Positions 11,622-23,692 of a stretch of DNA of 64,000 bases are shown in pieces (position 1 is the stretch's first letter; each line of letters opens with the position of its first letter). The DNA comes from Paratinospora sagittata (taxonomy: Eukaryota; Streptophyta; Magnoliopsida; Ranunculales; Menispermaceae): assembly GCA_035771175.1 (NCBI GenBank), contig CM069597.1, positions 8,157,001-8,221,000 on the forward strand. Reading direction: 5' to 3'. A program made the position numbers and the translations under genes. The notes beneath the pieces are model-generated. The model saw only the letters and a list, made by a program, of their open reading frames with translations. It was not told where the DNA came from and ran no database searches.

Positions 11622-13331
11622 AATACCCCCAAACTTAGGACTTTGATCATCCCGAGCAAAGGGAAAAACATAACAAAAACTCGATCATCAATCTACCATC
11701 CTATTTTCAAACAAATTAAACTTTGATTCAAGATAAAACGTGCATATCATCATTATGGCCTCTAAGATCACATGAACAGACAATAACTCATCGGAAAGTT
11801 TCAAGAGTATTAGATATGTCTAGATTTTCAATCCAACTTCTCACCTAACCTCATCTTTCATTCTCAAACACACCATCATATAGTTAATCTCATAACATCA
11901 TTAATGTAATTCATAAACACGTGCAAGCAAGTATAAAGTGTAAGTGATCTCGAATCGCTATATATAGTGAATCCCAGAAGCAAATCTTTCCTATCACTCT
12001 CTACTAATGTAGATCACATGCCATTAAGAATCAATATAGGTCTTTCTTAGGTTGGAATGTATAGCCAAGGTTCAAAGGTAGGGAAAATTGAAAACATTTA
12101 GGTTCAAAACACCCTAAGCACTTTGATCTTTTACAACATCCACGGCATCACATATAGAACCAAAACAACCCGATTTTAGCACATATACCCTTTTTTTAAT
12201 TGGTCAATCTTTTCATTCCTGTCCCCATTCTTTTGTTTGCTTGTTTTCTTATTTTCAAAGAATAACTACACCCTCAAACTTATTTCTTTTCATAATCATG
12301 AGCATAACATCATTTTCTTCTCTTTTCCGTTTTCTTTTCCTTTTTCAATAAAACTCAGAAGCAAACTCAACATTTTTCTCTTATTTGTCCCCCTTTTTCT
12401 TCACTTTTCTGTCCCATTGTTCTTTCATCCAAATAATAACACTCCAACATGATCAAAGTGTATAAGGTACATAGGTTGAAAAATAGGGAAATTAAACATG
12501 ATAAGCTCAAACTTCTTGATGTATAGGTAACAAGGAAAAGGATATTCAGCTCAAAGTGGGAACTATGGGTATAATAAAGAGTAAGGTAAGCTATTTGGCT
12601 CAAACTTATTCAAACATAGCCTAAATCATTTCCTTCATAGCATGTTCTCTAGGATTCCGCCTCAAGTGATAATCAAACTTGTTCTAGGATTTCTAGAGAT
12701 CTAATATATATAACTTTACTTGCACATATCTAATCCAAACAAGTCATGATTCCACAAAATCATCCACACTAGATATGTAGAGAATTTTCAACAAAGCTGA
12801 GTTCAAATTTGAATCAAGCACACAGACTAAGTAGTTTACTCTCTACATTCTTCTAGAGTCATTTTCATGTACATGTTCTCTTATCATTGGCCATTTAGAA
12901 AAATAAAATTAATTGAACCAAATCAGAATTTATAAGATCATAGGATATCCTAACCTAAAACTACTATATCTTCACCATAACAAGTCAAAAATTAAAACTC
13001 TCCCCCCAAACTTAAAACAAGCATTGTTCCTAATGCTTCACAAAAAGAATAAAAACAGAGCATGGATGGAAAGAAAATAAGAAGAGGTTTAGAAAACCCC
13101 ATGTAACCCCAAAGGGTTGAAGTCTCCACATAAGCTCTTCATCCGCTCCATGTAGTTCGCATATGGACCCCCAAACTTGCTTTAGAACCTGAAAAGGAAA
13201 AGAACTAAAACTTGTCAATGGTAAGAAACTCAAAACTATACTACAATGACTAAAAACATAAAACACAGAGCATAAAATAGAAATTTCAAAACCGATGGGT
13301 TGCCTCCCAACAAGCGCTTAGTTTAAAGTCC
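11622..13331 (-). other. Element B 3' untranslated region with polypurine tracts
   Basis: This is 1.7 kb between integrase and 3' LTR with no credible ORF. Purine tracts on the sense strand lie next to the LTR (11622-11640) and again near 13000-13015 (complement of CTCCCCCCAAACTT). Athila elements often carry an envelope-like gene in this interval. None is recognisable here, so it has been lost or never existed in this copy. Confidence 0.65.
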
Positions 13332-14680
13332 TCAATTTGGGTCCTCCAAGGATACATCATCCTTGTGCGCATGCTCGTGTCCATAGTAGTGTTTTACCCG
13401 ATGTCCATTAACTCGAAAGTGAGAGCTGTCTTTGCTACGCAATTCTATTGTGCCATATGGAAATACTCTCTCAATAATAAAAGGACCCGACCACCTAGAC
13501 TTCAATTTACCCAAAAACAAGGTCAACCTTGAATTGTATAAAAGAACCTCTTGCACAGGCTTGAACTCTCGCTTCACTATCATCTTGTCATGCCATTCTT
13601 TGTTCTCTCTTTGTATACCTTGGCATTCTGATATGCATCTTGGCGAAACTCATCCATCTCATTTAATTGGAGAAGTCTTTGATCATCGGATGCCTTCAAA
13701 TCATAATTCAACTTCTTAACAGCCCAAAAAGCACGGTGCTCCAACTCAACCGGTAAGTAGCACGCTTTCCCGAACACCAAATGATATGGAGACATCCCAA
13801 TGGGTGTCTTAAAAGCTGTCCGGTATGCCCATAAAGCGTCATCGAGCTTCGAAGCCCAATCCTTCATCTTGGTATTCACGGTCCTCTCTAGGATTTGCTT
13901 CACTTCTCGGTTGCTAATCTCAGCTTGGCCATTGCTTTGAGGATGGTAGGCCATGACAACCTTGTGTCGCACCCCATACTTGGCAAGTAATGCATTAAAG
14001 AGCTTGTTACAAAAATGTGATCCTTCATAACTAATGATTGCCCGAGGAGTGTCAAAACGTGTAAAGATGTTCTTTTGAAGGAACTTCAACACTACCCTTG
14101 CATCATTTTTAATCGTGGAAATGACTTCCACCCACTTTGAAACGTAGTCGACCGCCAAGAGAACATACATCTTCCCACATGAAGATGGAAATGGTCCCAT
14201 GAAATCTATACCCCAAACATCAAATAGCTCTACTTCCAAAATATTGGTCAAAGGTTGCTCATGTCTTCTTGAAATAGTACCAAGACGTTGGCATCAGTCA
14301 CAAGTCTTCAAGCATAACTGTCCCGAAACAATGTAGGCTAATATAACCCACTTTGAAGAACCTTTGTTGCTGTCCTTGTTGCCCCAAAATGACCACCATA
14401 TGGCGAGGAATGACAATCATGGAGAATGGACTGTACTTCCTCCTCTGGTACACACCTCCGAATAATATGATCGTTGCACCTCTTAAATAACAAGGGCTCA
14501 TCCCAAAGGTAGAAATGCACATCATGTAGAAACTTATTCTTCTGTGCATATGATAAATCTGGAGGTAAAATGCCACTAGCCAAATAATTCACATAGTCGG
14601 CATACCATGGAAGGTTCACAAACAACCATAAAGTTGCTCATTTGGAAATGTTTCCACTATAGGCACACCATCATCTTGCT
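13332..14680 (-). pseudogene. Element B integrase
   Basis: Read leftward: an HHCC zinc region with HDCHSSPYGGHFGATRTATK (14338-14625), then the catalytic core in 13580-14251. The core has [17 protein letters not shown] (first Asp), [20 protein letters not shown] (catalytic Glu) and [15 protein letters not shown]. The C-terminal GPFIIERVFPYGTIELRS lies in 13332-13583. The second catalytic Asp, normally in an SDGGSHF context, reads SYEGSHF. The DDE triad is therefore broken in addition to the frameshifts. Integrases insert the cDNA into chromosomes; this one cannot. Confidence 0.9.
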
Positions 14681-15960
14681 CATCTAGTTGTAGCCGAGAT
14701 AAGTGATTCGCAACTACATTCTCACTCCTCTTCTTGTTTCTAATTTTCATATCAAACTCTTGAAGTAAGAGGACCCATCGAATCAACCGAGGCTTTGCAT
14801 CCTTCTTCTCGAACAGGTAGCGGATGGCGGCATGATCGGTATAGACAATCCTTTAGACCCAATGATGTTGGATCTAAACTTATCACAAGCAAAGACCACC
14901 GCTAGCAATTCCTTCTCGGTTGTGGTGTAATTTTGTTGAGCCCCATCAAGTGTCCTGCTCGCATAGTAGATGGCTCGAAACATCTTCTCCCTTCTTTGTC
15001 CAAGAATCGCTCCTACCGCATTGTCGCTCGCATCACACATGATCTCAAACGATTCACTCCAATCTAATATCACCATGATAGGTGTTGATATCAAAGCTTT
15101 CTTGATCAACTCAAAAGCTTCCTCACAATGCTCGTCAAACACAAATGGAGTCTCTTTCTCAAGCAGGTTGCAAAAGGGCTTTGCTATCTTTGAAAAGTCC
15201 TTTATAAATCTTCTATAAAACCCTGCATGTCCCAAGAAACTCCTTATGTCCTTAACACTCTTCGGATGTGGAAGCTTCTCAATAGTACCAATCTTTGCCT
15301 TGTCTATCTCAAGACCCTTAGACGAAATTTGGTGTCCAAGAACAATCCCCTCATGCACCATGAAGTGACACTTTTCCCAATTAAGCACGAGATTCATTGC
15401 ACCTTTTCAACACAATGGAGAGGTTATGTAAGAAATGATCAAATGAGGACCCAAAAATTGAAAAATCATCCATGAAGATCTCTATGATGTCCTCCACCAA
15501 ATCCGCAAATATAACCATCATGCACCATTGAAAAATCATCGGCGCATTACATAAATCAAACGACATGCACCAAAAAGCATAAGTACCATATGGGCAAGTG
15601 AATGTAGTCTTCTCTTGATCCTCCGGGGTGATAGCTATCTGATTATACCCCGAATACCCGTCTAAGAAACAATAGTAATGAAAGCCCGCCAACCGATCTA
15701 ACATCTGATCAATAAAAGGAAGGGGAAAGTGATCCTTCCTTGTGGCCTTGTTGAGCTTCTGGTAGTCTCTGCATACTCTCCAGCCCGTCACTGTTCTCGT
15801 CGAAATCAGCTCATTCTTATCATTCATCACCACGGTCATACCACCTTTCTTGGGTACAACGTGAACCGGACTTACCCACAAACTATTTTGAATGGCGTAT
15901 ACGATTCCCGCCATGAGCCACTTTACTATTTCAGCTTTTACAACCTCCATCATGGGTGAA
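14681..15960 (-). pseudogene. Element B reverse transcriptase and RNase H
   Basis: RT occupies about 15381-15953: VSPVHVVPKKGGMTVV, TRTVTGWRVCRDYQKLNKAT, FPLPFIDQMLDRLAG, TFTCPYGTYAF and the catalytic FMDDFSIFGSS near 15460-15480. After a frame change come the RT thumb and RNase H (14783-15397), with [64 protein letters not shown] and YTTTEKELLAVVFACDKFR. A second shift interrupts RNase H near 14850. The catalytic residues FMDD are present, but the gene is not continuous. Confidence 0.9.
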
Positions 15961-16244
15961 TTTAGCCTTCGTTGATGCTCAATTGAGGACTTCTATATGT
16001 TAAACAACACTTCTTCATCATTTACTCTCAAGGTAAGCTTACCACGTTGTACATCGATCAAAGCTCGCCTGGTTGCTAAAAATGGTAGCCCAAGTATAAG
16101 AGAAATATCACCATCTTCCTCCATATCCAAAACAACGAAGTCCACCGGGAAGATGAACTTGTCCACCTTCACTAGCACGTCCTCAATGATACCTCGAGGG
16201 TATGTAAGTGATCGACCCGCTAGTTGCAAGGAAATCGCAGTTGG
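15961..16244 (-). pseudogene. Element B protease, C-terminal half (split by element A)
   Basis: Encodes ISLQLAGRSLTYPRGIIEDV, VKVDKFIFPVDFVVLDMEED and LILGLPFLATRRALIDVQ, the flap-to-end half of the Athila retropepsin. The upstream half, with the active-site Asp in a CDLGASINLMP context, lies beyond element A at about 27273-27400. The reading frame breaks exactly at the duplicated GTTGG. Confidence 0.9.
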
Positions 16245-17595
16245 TGTCACACCCCGCCTGGACGCGCCTAAACCGGCAGGACACTCACGGACGGGGTACG
16301 AATGCATTATCATGACAATATCAGAGTGAGCGAAAGCACGATTAAATTCAAGTCTATTTCATTAATTTCAGAATATAACTTTACATGAAATAGTCAAGGG
16401 AACATTCTCCCAAAAATCCCCAATGAATAATACAAATGGTACAAAATGTGGGCCCAAAAACCTCACCCAGTCCACCCTAATCTCCTGTGAAAAATTGGAT
16501 AACAAGTGAGCTACACGCTCAGTGGGTAAAATAGCTCGTGAATATAACAATTAATAAAGCACACTTCATAATCAAATATCTTAAATACACATCAGAGCAT
16601 CATAATCAATCAATATGTATGTATGCATGACACCGTCTCGTATTGGTTTAATGATCGTACATCGCCTGATTTCACGTACAGATGTCCTTCCCCAGGAGTA
16701 GCCGGTTTCTCATTGTACATCCCTCCTCAGGAACGATGCTCTGTATTCACGTACAGATGTCCATCCCCAAGAGTAGCCAGGTTCTCATTGTACGTCCCTC
16801 TCCAGAGAAATATAATGAATAGCGAGTATTGCTTCTAACTATTCTATGAGTCATAAACCACATACGTCCCTAGGTAGTGATATGTATGATGCCAATGCAT
16901 GAACTGGTATGGTCTTAACTTAACATTTAGATAGACTTTGGCAACGTCTGGTGATCCTTATCAGGGTCAGTATCACTACGCGCAAGGTTAGGACATTCAA
17001 CATTACTTGTATAAGCTGATAGCTTTCAAATAAGACTAACCAGATCAGTCTCCAGTTGAGAGGTGAGACACGAGGTCTGCTTAAATACCAATCGCCTAGA
17101 GCAGCACGCTGCCTCCCGTCGTTCATTATTTAAAGTTACTGAGGACAAGACTGAGTCTGGTTGAGTCAGATTGACCACTAATCTGGCATAGCAACGGTGT
17201 AATACATGAACTCCAAATATACAGGCATAACTATGACAGTATAAACATTATACGCAATAATGTTGTGTAAATGAATAGTAGACATAATGATAAATGAATA
17301 TAAACTTTAATAAAAGTTATAAAACACGCAAACCTATGTTTCGTTCCCCACCTTCAGATAAGAACTTCTTTCAGAACTGGCCCCTTCCCCCGGACTGAAT
17401 CGCGTTGCACCGCACAGAGAGACTCGTAAGGCAATAGCTCAAAATGAGGGAAAAGGAGAAGGAAAATCACAATGAGAGGTGATTTGGTGTGAGAAATGAG
17501 GAGGGGGAGGCTTGTTTATATAGAAAAACCTGCGCCTGAACGTTCGAGCAAGTTGCCTGAACAAATTTTTTTTTGTGCAAACCTAGAGTATTACA
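16245..17595 (-). repeat. Element A 3' LTR
   Basis: A 1351-bp LTR with minus-strand ends TGTAATACTC...GGTGTGACA. A TATA box complement TTTATATA lies at 17515-17522. Relative to the 5' LTR it keeps a segment of about 68 bp (about 16927-16995) that is deleted there between short ACATT repeats. A run of seven purines (AAGGGGGGG on minus) lies immediately beyond 17600 as polypurine tract. Confidence 0.92.
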
Positions 17596-18261
17596 CTCTG
17601 CCCCCCCTTACAGGGATTTCCCCCTCGAAATCAGTTCAAGTAGTCATGATGGTTATCTGCTTGAGATTCACTGCCGGCGTCATCGTTTGCTAGTTCACGG
17701 TAGTGCTTGTATGGTACCTAAATGGCACTGTGGCCGGTGGAATCCTCAACATCATGAAACCATAGAGAGCAAATGGAGTCGGGTTCGTCCTCAAAAGATT
17801 TCAACCTTTGCTTAATAGATGGTGGTGTAGGGCGCTGATTGCATCATTTAAGGGGAGGTAGGTTGAGCGGTGGGATGCTTTTTTGTGTTGTTGCTCGAAT
17901 CCGGCCGCCTGGAAATTTTGGTAGAAGGTCCTGCCATGATGAGGGCACGAGATTGTTTTGGGCAAAATTGTTACGAAAAAGCCATGAACGCTCTGGTGAT
18001 AAGGATCACTTTCTGTGTGGCGATGGAGTTGGTGATGCAAAGTAGTTGTGACTTGACTTAGATCCTAGAGGAGTCGCCATAGGTTACCAAGGAGACCACT
18101 GCGTGTCTGCATCACTATATCCATTGGTATTATTTTCAGACAGCTGCATAGTTATTCAAGTGAAATGATGTATTTAGATAATTGTAAACAAAGTTTCATC
18201 ATTTTATTGATAAGTCAAAATAATACAATGTATCACATCATGAGTTAGTACTAGAAAACAC
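17596..18261 (-). other. Element A 3' UTR and polypurine tract
   Basis: Non-coding stretch between the chromodomain stop and the 3' LTR. The tract CCCCCCC on plus at 17601-17607 gives the sense-strand polypurine primer. No further ORF or structure is convincing here. Confidence 0.6.
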
Positions 18262-19850
18262 TTAAGGGTATTTCTGTTTAATTGTTGCTTCTAGTTCCCA
18301 TGTTGCTTCCTCTACTACGTGGTGATCCCAGAGCACCTTCACAAGTGGTATGCTACGTTGCCTTAGTTTTTGAGTTTTTCTATCCAAAATCTGTATCGCT
18401 CTCTCTTGATACCTATTTCCTTCCTCAACTCGAACCTCGACTAGAGGGATGATACGCGAAGGATCAGGACGATACTTGCGAAGCATGGATACGTGAAAAA
18501 CGTCATGAACCTTAGACATGGACGATAGAAGGGACAGGCAATAAACAAGTTTGTCAATACGTTCAATGATCTGAAATGGATCGATATACTGTGGGGAGAG
18601 CTTTCCTTTGATCCCAAAGCGTTTGACACCTCTTGTGGGCTGAACTTTTAGAAAAACCAAGTCCCCCTTATCAAATTCTAGAGGCTCCCTCCCCTCTTGT
18701 CAGCATAGCTCTTCTGTCGACTTTGTGCAAAACGAAGTCGTTCCCTTACTAGTATGATCTTCTCAGAAGTCTCTTGAACTAGTTCAGGGCCCAACTGCGG
18801 TCGATTTGCCATATCTAACCAGCATACCGGAGATCTGCAAGGGCGACCATAGAGAGCCTCGTACAGTGCCATGCCGATACTAGTTTGGTAGCTGCTGTTG
18901 TATGCAAACTCAGCTAAATGTAAGTACTTTGCCCATCCGTCATTAAAGTCCAAAATGCAACATCGTAACATGTCTTCTAAGATTTGGGTAAGGCGTTCTG
19001 ACTGCCCATCAGTCTGAGGGTGAAAGGCTGTGCTCATGGTGATCTTAGAGCCCATTCTACTCTGCAAGCTTTGCCAAAACTTTGATGTGAATCGAGGGTC
19101 TCGATCAGAGACGATCGTGAGTGGTATGCCATGTAGGCGTACAATTTCTCTTTCATATAGTTCGGCAAGCTAGGCGGGGTTATCCATGAACTTTATTGGC
19201 AAGAAGTGTGTAGACTTTGTAAGTCTGTCAATGATAACCCAAATAACATCTTGCCCTTTATTATTTCGAGGCAAGGCCGTAACAAAATCCATTGCGATGT
19301 TCTCCCATTTCCATTCTCCAATAGGTAACGACTGTAGAAGTCCAGAGGGAAGTCTTCATTCTGCCTTAACTTGCTGGCAAACGAGACATCGAGCAACGAA
19401 GTGTGCAATCGCCTTCTTCATTCCAGAAAATAAGAATTGTCGCTTGACATCCTTGTACATCTTGTCACCCCCAGGATGCATAGCGAACCTTGAACAGTGC
19501 ATCTCAGTTAACACTTCTTTCCGAACCTCAAGATCGTTCGGTAGACAGAGACGTTTCTTTATAAAAAACGACCCCGTCTTCAGAGACCGACCAGTGGGGA
19601 AGGTTCTGTCTGCTGAGTAGAAGTTCTCATTTCTCCATTAACATAGGGTTATTGGCTTGAGCTGCTGAAATCTTTCGAACCAGCTCAGAGTTGGCTGATA
19701 ATTGAGAAAGTCGTGATCGTCCTCCCTTCTCGATCAGTTGTAGGTTAAAATTCTCCATCTCTGTAGCCAACTTTCCCATTTCGAAGTTAAGAGTGCAAGC
19801 AACATAAGATTTTCTACTCAGGGCATCAGCCACAACATTGGCCTTACCCG
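18262..19850 (-). pseudogene. Element A integrase with C-terminal chromodomain
   Basis: HHCC zinc region near 19370-19500 (FAMHPGGDKMY; CLVCQQVKAE). The catalytic core is partly frameshifted; TAFHPQTDGQSERLTQILED near 19010 carries the catalytic Glu, and SYQTSIGMALYEALYGRPC follows. The C-terminal segment 18262-18660 has GKLSPQYIDPFQIIERI, SKVHDVFHVSMLRKY and then a chromodomain, VKVLWDHHVVEEATWELE. A chromodomain in this position defines chromoviruses and is known to direct insertion toward marked chromatin. Stops between 19067 and 19200 make it a pseudogene. The final TAA complement is at 18262-18264. Confidence 0.92.
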
Positions 19851-21150
19851 AATGGTACTGAGGTTAAAAGTCATAATCTTTCAAGAATTCCAACCATCGT
19901 CTTTGGCAGAAGTTTAGGTCTCTCTAGGTGTAGATGTACTTAAGACTCTTGTGATCCGAGAAGACCTCAAACTGTTCATCTTATAGGTAATGACTCCATA
20001 ACTTTAGTGCAAAGACGACAGCTGCAAGTTCTAAGTCATGTGTTGGGTAATTACCCTCATGAATCTTCAGTTGCCTCGAGGCATATGCAACAACTTGGCC
20101 TTCTTGCATTAGTACGGCACCTAAGCCTTGGAGAGAGGCGTCGGTGTATAGTGAAAATCTAAGTGTATTTCTTGGAGTGATTAGTACTGGTGCCGTTGTG
20201 AGACGCTTCTTCAATTCCTGAAATGATGATTTACAGGCGGAATTCCAGATGAATTGCACGTCTTTCCGAGTGAGCTTTGTCATAGGTTCAGCAATCTTTG
20301 AGAAGTCCTTGATGAAGCGTCTGTAATAGCCAGCCAAACCAAGAAAACTCCTAATCTGAGTAATAGTGGTAGGCTGCTTCTAGTTTAAAACCGCTTCAAC
20401 CTTAGAAGGATCTACCTCAATGCCATTGCCTGGAACCACATGGCGTAGGAATTGAACTCGTTTCGCCCAAAATTTGCACTTACTCAATTTTGCATAAAAT
20501 TGGTGGCTTCTCAAGGTCTGGAGGACTATCTTCAGATGTATCTTATGGTCTTCCTCGGTTTAGGAATATATCAAGATATCGTCCACAAAAACGATCACAA
20601 ATCAGTCTAAGTATAACCTAAAAATGCAGTTCATCAAATCCATGAATGCAGAAGGTGCATTTGTTAGACCGAACGACATGACCAAGAACTCGTAGTAACT
20701 GTACCGAGTTCTGATTGCCGTCTTGGTAATGTCTGACTCTCAAATTCGGAGTTGGTGATAATCGGATCGTAAATCAATCTTAGAGAAGTATTTGGCATCT
20801 CTAAGTTGGTCGAACAAGTCATCGATCCTGGGCAACGGGTATCTGTTCTTAATGGTGACGTTATTCAGCTTGCGATAGTCAATGCAAAGTCGTAAGGAAC
20901 CATCCTTTTTGCGAACAAACAGAACTGGAGCGCCCCAGGGTTATAAACTTTTTCTGATGAAGCCATGGCTCTCTAATTTCTTTAGTTGTTTGTCCAATTC
21001 GACCAGCTGGACATTTGACATTCTGTATGGTGGAATTGAGATAGGCCCGGTCTCAGGTATGAGGTTGATTTCAAAATCGAATTCCGTAACCGGAGGTAGA
21101 CCAGGAAGGTCATTTAGAAAAATTGTTGGGAATTCAGATATTACCGGGAC
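19851..21150 (-). pseudogene. Element A reverse transcriptase and RNase H
   Basis: RT begins near 21060 with the [21 protein letters not shown] block. Its catalytic segment near 20575-20600 reads FVDDILIYS, followed by an in-frame stop where element C has SAEEDH. RNase H lies in 19981-20337: [55 protein letters not shown]. Element C has the same domains at high similarity, so both belong to one family. It is non-functional because of stops and frameshifts near 20940, 20700 and 20380. Confidence 0.9.
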
Positions 21151-21612
21151 ATCGTGTACTTCGAGAGGGTACAGTGCTGGTGATTCATTTTTATCACCAA
21201 GAGATAGAGTTCGAAGTTGTGCCTTGAGAAGTGCAACAATCGAGTTGTGTATCCATTTCCTTGTTTCTTGAATCTTGACAAACTCCCCCGTGGGCAAGGT
21301 TAACTGAACTTGCTTCTTCATACAATCGATCTTTGCATTCAGAGGTGCGAGCCAATCCATGTCGAGGATGATGTCGAAGTCTTCAATGTCCATCACAAAA
21401 AGGTCTGCATATATTATCTGTTATGACATTCGAAGCTCACATCGAGAACACTGTAAATTTACGTCAGTACTAGATCTTAAAGGTGATGTGACATGGATGG
21501 TGATTTTTGTGGGTTTAGGATGCAACTTTAAATGTCTTACCAATGCAAACGATATAAAAGAATGCGTAGCACCTGAATCGAACAAGACATGCACCATTGT
21601 ATTGAACAAGGC
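21151..21612 (-). pseudogene. Element A aspartic protease
   Basis: MVHVLFDSGATHSFISFALV near 21550-21605 has the DSG active-site triplet of retropepsins. The flap region MDIEDFDIILDMDWL lies at 21340-21396. One stop separates the two parts. The linker to RT includes LEVHDVPVISEFPTIF. Confidence 0.88.
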
Positions 21613-22948
21613 AAATGTACCTTCGACTACATTGTTGTTTGGAGGGGTTGTTGAGCGATGGCAAATGCTCTGCCCTGATTCCGTTGTCCCTGGTTTTGTT
21701 GGTTCTGCCTGGGTTGGGCATTAGCAGCAGGTGGTGCTTGTTGGACTGGAACAAAGAGAATAGGTTGCTGAAGGTATGGACAGACATTTCTAACATGGCC
21801 CTGCTTGTCGCAGTTGTAACATGTCAGCCTCTGCTGCTGATTATTCTGTTGTCCATGCTGATTGTGGTGTTGACCACCACCTCTGCCATTGCCGTTTTGA
21901 CGGCCACCCCTGCCATTACGGCCACCTCGGCCATGATTACGAAAACCCCGATGGTTAGGGTTAGATGGTGCAGTCGCAGGTGTTGTGGCCTCATTCTTTT
22001 GATCAAGGGTTGGGAGGGCTGGGTTTTGATTATAATAGGGCTTCTTCTTGTTGCCCTGCTGCGAGCCCTGTTAGGAAAACGTTGCAAGCCGTTTTCCCCT
22101 ATTCATTCTCTGCTCTTGTTCGATCTTCTCTTGCTCAAAGCTCATGGCCTTGTTAACAACCTCCTTGTAAATCTTGAGATCCAAGATCAACAAGGCTTGT
22201 CGAATGTCAGGACGAAGACCATTATAGAATTTCTCGGTCTTATCTTGCTCCGTTGAGATGGTGGAGAGAGAGAGTAGACCAATAATTTTTTGAACTTGTC
22301 AGCATACTCCCTGACTGTCATGTTGACCTGGTATAGCTTGGCGAACTCCTGGCGCTTCTGTCTCTTTACAGCGCCGGGGAATTACTCATCAATAAACATT
22401 GACTTGAACTGTTGCCAAGTCATGTCCGAGGTGTTGACCCTTGGGTCCTCCTTTACTGTTATCCACCATGTGTTTGCTCTACCAATAAGTTGGTAGGTCG
22501 CTAGTGGAATTTTTTGAGTCTCATCGACTCTCATTGCATCGAGAGCCTTCTTTGACTCATCCAGCCACTTATGCACCTCTTCTGCATCAATGATGCCAGC
22601 AAAAGTAAGAGGTTGTAGCCTCTTATACTTTGTAATCTAGTCGGTTTGAGTCTCTGACCCAGATCTCACAGGTGCCTGAACAGTGACAACCTGACTGGCC
22701 GCGGTCTCGCGAACTGCCGTTTGAACAGCGACTTTCATTGCCTCAATAAATTCGGCAAAAAAGACTTTCATACTCGAAGGCATGGCAAAGGGTGCGGATT
22801 GGGATGGCACTGCCTGCCCAAATGTAGTGACAGTGTCGGGTGTGGCCTGTGCTGTCGTCGGAGGCGGTAGTTCCTGGTTCTGAATCTCAGGAGGTGCCTC
22901 CTTTGTTGGACGGACAGTACGTGGCCTTCCTCTCTTCCTGGTTTGCAT
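21613..22948 (-). pseudogene. Element A gag
   Basis: Starts at MQTRKRGRPRTV (ATG at 22946-22948), preceded by a long leader. A proline-rich N-terminus leads to KVFFAEFIEAMKVAVQTAVRE and the capsid core near 22280-22576 (HKWLDESKKALDAM, ATYQLIGRANTWW, WQQFKSMF). A QEKIEQEQRMNR-like helix follows, and then a CCHC zinc knuckle near 21790-21830 (C-YNC-DKQGH-VRNVC). Gag packages the RNA. Interrupted by stops, including one after the FIDE residues. Confidence 0.88.
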
Positions 22949-23350
22949 TTTCTCACTACCAAGGAGAAAATAAAATCATGAATTAGGAACTATAGCCAAG
23001 TATAACGTTATGGTATGCTCAGCAACAAATTCGAGAGTACTGCAATATAAAAACCACCTATTTTTCTAAGATTAGTGTAAGGTTTTTGTTGACGAATCAA
23101 AGAATCTTATGTGCCTCGTATGTTTGGCCATGGTGTAAAACAAGGTTATAATGTTTATATAATAAGTATAAAACTTTGCAAGTATTTCAAATGTTTTGGT
23201 TCAAGTTTTTGTGAACATACATATATATTTCATTGAAAATCCATACGAGTCATAAAAATTCTAAGATTTGCCTCGGTAAATATCCTGATCTAACGTTCTA
23301 TCGCAATCTTATGTATTCAAGCTTTTTCGCTTAGTCTTCTCGATTATTAT

Positions 23351-23624
23351 CCAAATTCATGTGTCCCATACCACATGAATTTGGTAATAAGGGTGTCAAC
23401 CAAGTTAAGTTGTATGAACACGGTCTCTAAAAACATCGGTTGAATAGTAGTTTACTAATAGTATCGTCCAAGTTTACTTGTCTCATACCGTGTAAACTTA
23501 GTGATAATGTTAGTAATGCAACTTTCTCCAAATGTTTCTTTTCATACAAGGTCGTGGGTTTTCTTACTTCCACATTTTATTTAGTATCCTCCAATTTTGT
23601 TGTGTCCCATACCACTCCAAAGTT
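23351..23624 (-). repeat. Triple-hairpin array between ORF1 and gag (element A copy)
   Basis: Hairpin 1 (23351-23384) has a perfect 13-bp stem, CCAAATTCATGTG against its exact complement, with loop TCCCATAC. Hairpin 2 (23470-23499) pairs 9 of 11 around TCTCATAC. Hairpin 3 (23593-23624) pairs 9 of 12 around TCCCATAC. They repeat about every 120 bp within degenerate direct-repeat units. Elements C and F keep all three in the same order. In the sense RNA the loop reads GUAUGGGA. The place, after ORF1 and before gag, suggests a role in translation or packaging of the downstream gag, which is inference. Confidence 0.8.
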
Positions 23625-23692
23625 AGTGATACAAAAGAAAGAATGGTTGTAAGTCGGCCCACCAAAGATAGTCTTAAACAAAACATTCTCAT

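Noticed and set aside
11622..13331. Search for an envelope-like gene in Athila-like element B.
   Set aside because: Only short unrelated ORFs (12237-12603, 13030-13266) without a signal peptide and transmembrane pattern of that family.
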